NCBI RefSeq assembly: GCF_001922305.1
Contig: NZ_CP018839.1
Coordinates: forward strand, 248,001-312,000
DNA length: 64,000 nucleotides
Origin: Thauera chlorobenzoica
GTDB lineage: Bacteria > Pseudomonadota > Gammaproteobacteria > Burkholderiales > Rhodocyclaceae
Direction of reading: 5' to 3'
The position numbers and the translations under genes were made by a program. This document shows positions 63,569-64,000 of the stretch, in pieces. The notes beneath the pieces were generated by a model. It saw nothing but the letters and a program-made list of their open reading frames with translations. It ran no database searches and had not been told where the DNA came from. Each line of letters begins with the position of its first letter. Within the stretch, counting starts at the first letter, position 1.

Positions 63569-64000
63569 TCAGTGGTAGTAGCCGGGGCCACGCACATTGG
63601 CGTGATCCAGGGGTAAATTGGCTTGGGCCGGGGCGCTTGCGACCCGCTTGTCCAGACCGTTCTTGAGGATCGATTTCAGGCTGCTGTAGGAGGTCGCGCC
63701 GATGGCAACGGCGCGTTCGCAGGCCGCCTCCAGGCGGTCATCCCCGACGCTTTTACCCAGGCGCAGGATGCCCAGACAGGCCCTGAACGCCTGCTGTGGG
63801 TGGTGGCGCTGATGCAGCAAGCTTTGCACGACGGCCTTGGCATAAGGCCCGATCCGTTCGGCCCATTCGATCAGGCGCGGCGCGCTCCAGCCCTGGACTG
63901 CCTGATGGGCCGGGGTCATGTGGGCATCCACAGTGGTGTGCCGGCCGCGCAGATCGGTGCGCACATGGCTGGCGATGCGCGCACCGCGGTGAAACAACTC
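63569..64000 (-). CDS. istA: IS21-family transposase IstA, C-terminal part (partial)
   Basis: Open frame running off the right edge; the visible 143 residues show the C-terminal region of IstA (VQGWSAPRLIEWAERIGPYA, then RACLGILRLGKSVGDDRLEAA and SLKSILKNGLDK). The DDE core is beyond the window. The element is judged complete only on the inner side. Confidence 0.88.
   Translation of the reverse strand, partial: ELFHRGARIASHVRTDLRGRHTTVDAHMTPAHQAVQGWSAPRLIEWAERIGPYAKAVVQSLLHQRHHPQQAFRACLGILRLGKSVGDDRLEAACERAVAIGATSYSSLKSILKNGLDKRVASAPAQANLPLDHANVRGPGYYH

Larger units (their letters stand above)
62528..64000 (-). mobile_element. IS21-family insertion sequence, partial
   Basis: Contains istB and the C-terminal part of istA on the minus strand; the other end is beyond the window. 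The inner end begins about TGTAGGCAGTGCG at 62530 and has three direct repeats of about 23 bp (62541-62609), as in IS21-type ends. No duplication can be checked because only one end is visible. Confidence 0.85.

Overview
The window is high-GC betaproteobacterial chromosome, most like Thauera/Azoarcus-type Rhodocyclales. The grounds are the gene content (TRAP transporter, narXL next to a complete ccm operon, gmk-rpoZ-spoT, a DUF3460 gene), the strong GC3 bias, and a chromosomal class 1 integron integrase of the kind known from these genera. No species can be fixed from the sequence alone.

Layout: 1-2054 is the end of a C4-dicarboxylate TRAP transporter operon. 2.1-6.3 kb holds a hemerythrin-like gene whose 5' end looks frameshifted, a split chromate transporter, and an alpha/beta hydrolase-FIST pair. 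6.4-11.2 kb is housekeeping (gmk, rpoZ, spoT, a DUF3460 protein, an exonuclease/GIY-YIG nuclease). 11.2-22.1 kb is a respiratory block: an Fnr-like regulator without the Fe-S cysteines, a NarX/NarL pair, and ccmABCDEFGHI for cytochrome c maturation. alr follows on the minus strand.

From about 23.3 to 42 kb the window is accessory. It contains hipBA, a decayed and an intact abiE toxin-antitoxin locus, scars of radC and an integrase, a toxin-antitoxin pair with a frameshifted toxin, and a two-gene set made of a TIGR02391-family protein and a CoiA-like nuclease. It then carries a class 1 integron without the clinical 3' conserved segment. The integron has intI1, attI1, a Pc promoter of the weak type and three cassettes on the minus strand: a small unknown, an AAA-DUF4435 protein resembling a fused PARIS defence protein, and a NERD-superfamily 1 helicase. 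It is followed by an HU/IHF-like protein with a MazE-like tail and a tightly overlapping three-gene operon of unknown function that includes an HExxH protein.

From 42 to 60 kb a phosphate-related region contains an inverted pair of paralogous modules (membrane protein, LysR regulator, PhoD-like phosphatase) with a conserved palindromic operator. In the first copy the phosphatase is split by an IS66 element with an 8-bp target duplication; the second copy is intact. Between the copies lie a methyltransferase-like gene, a bacterial voltage-gated sodium channel behind a structured leader and a coupled 38-aa ORF, an unknown 589-aa protein, an integrase and an MgtC-family gene. After the second module come an ExoD-family gene, a small membrane protein, an SdiA-regulated-domain protein, and an IS21-type element that runs off the window end.
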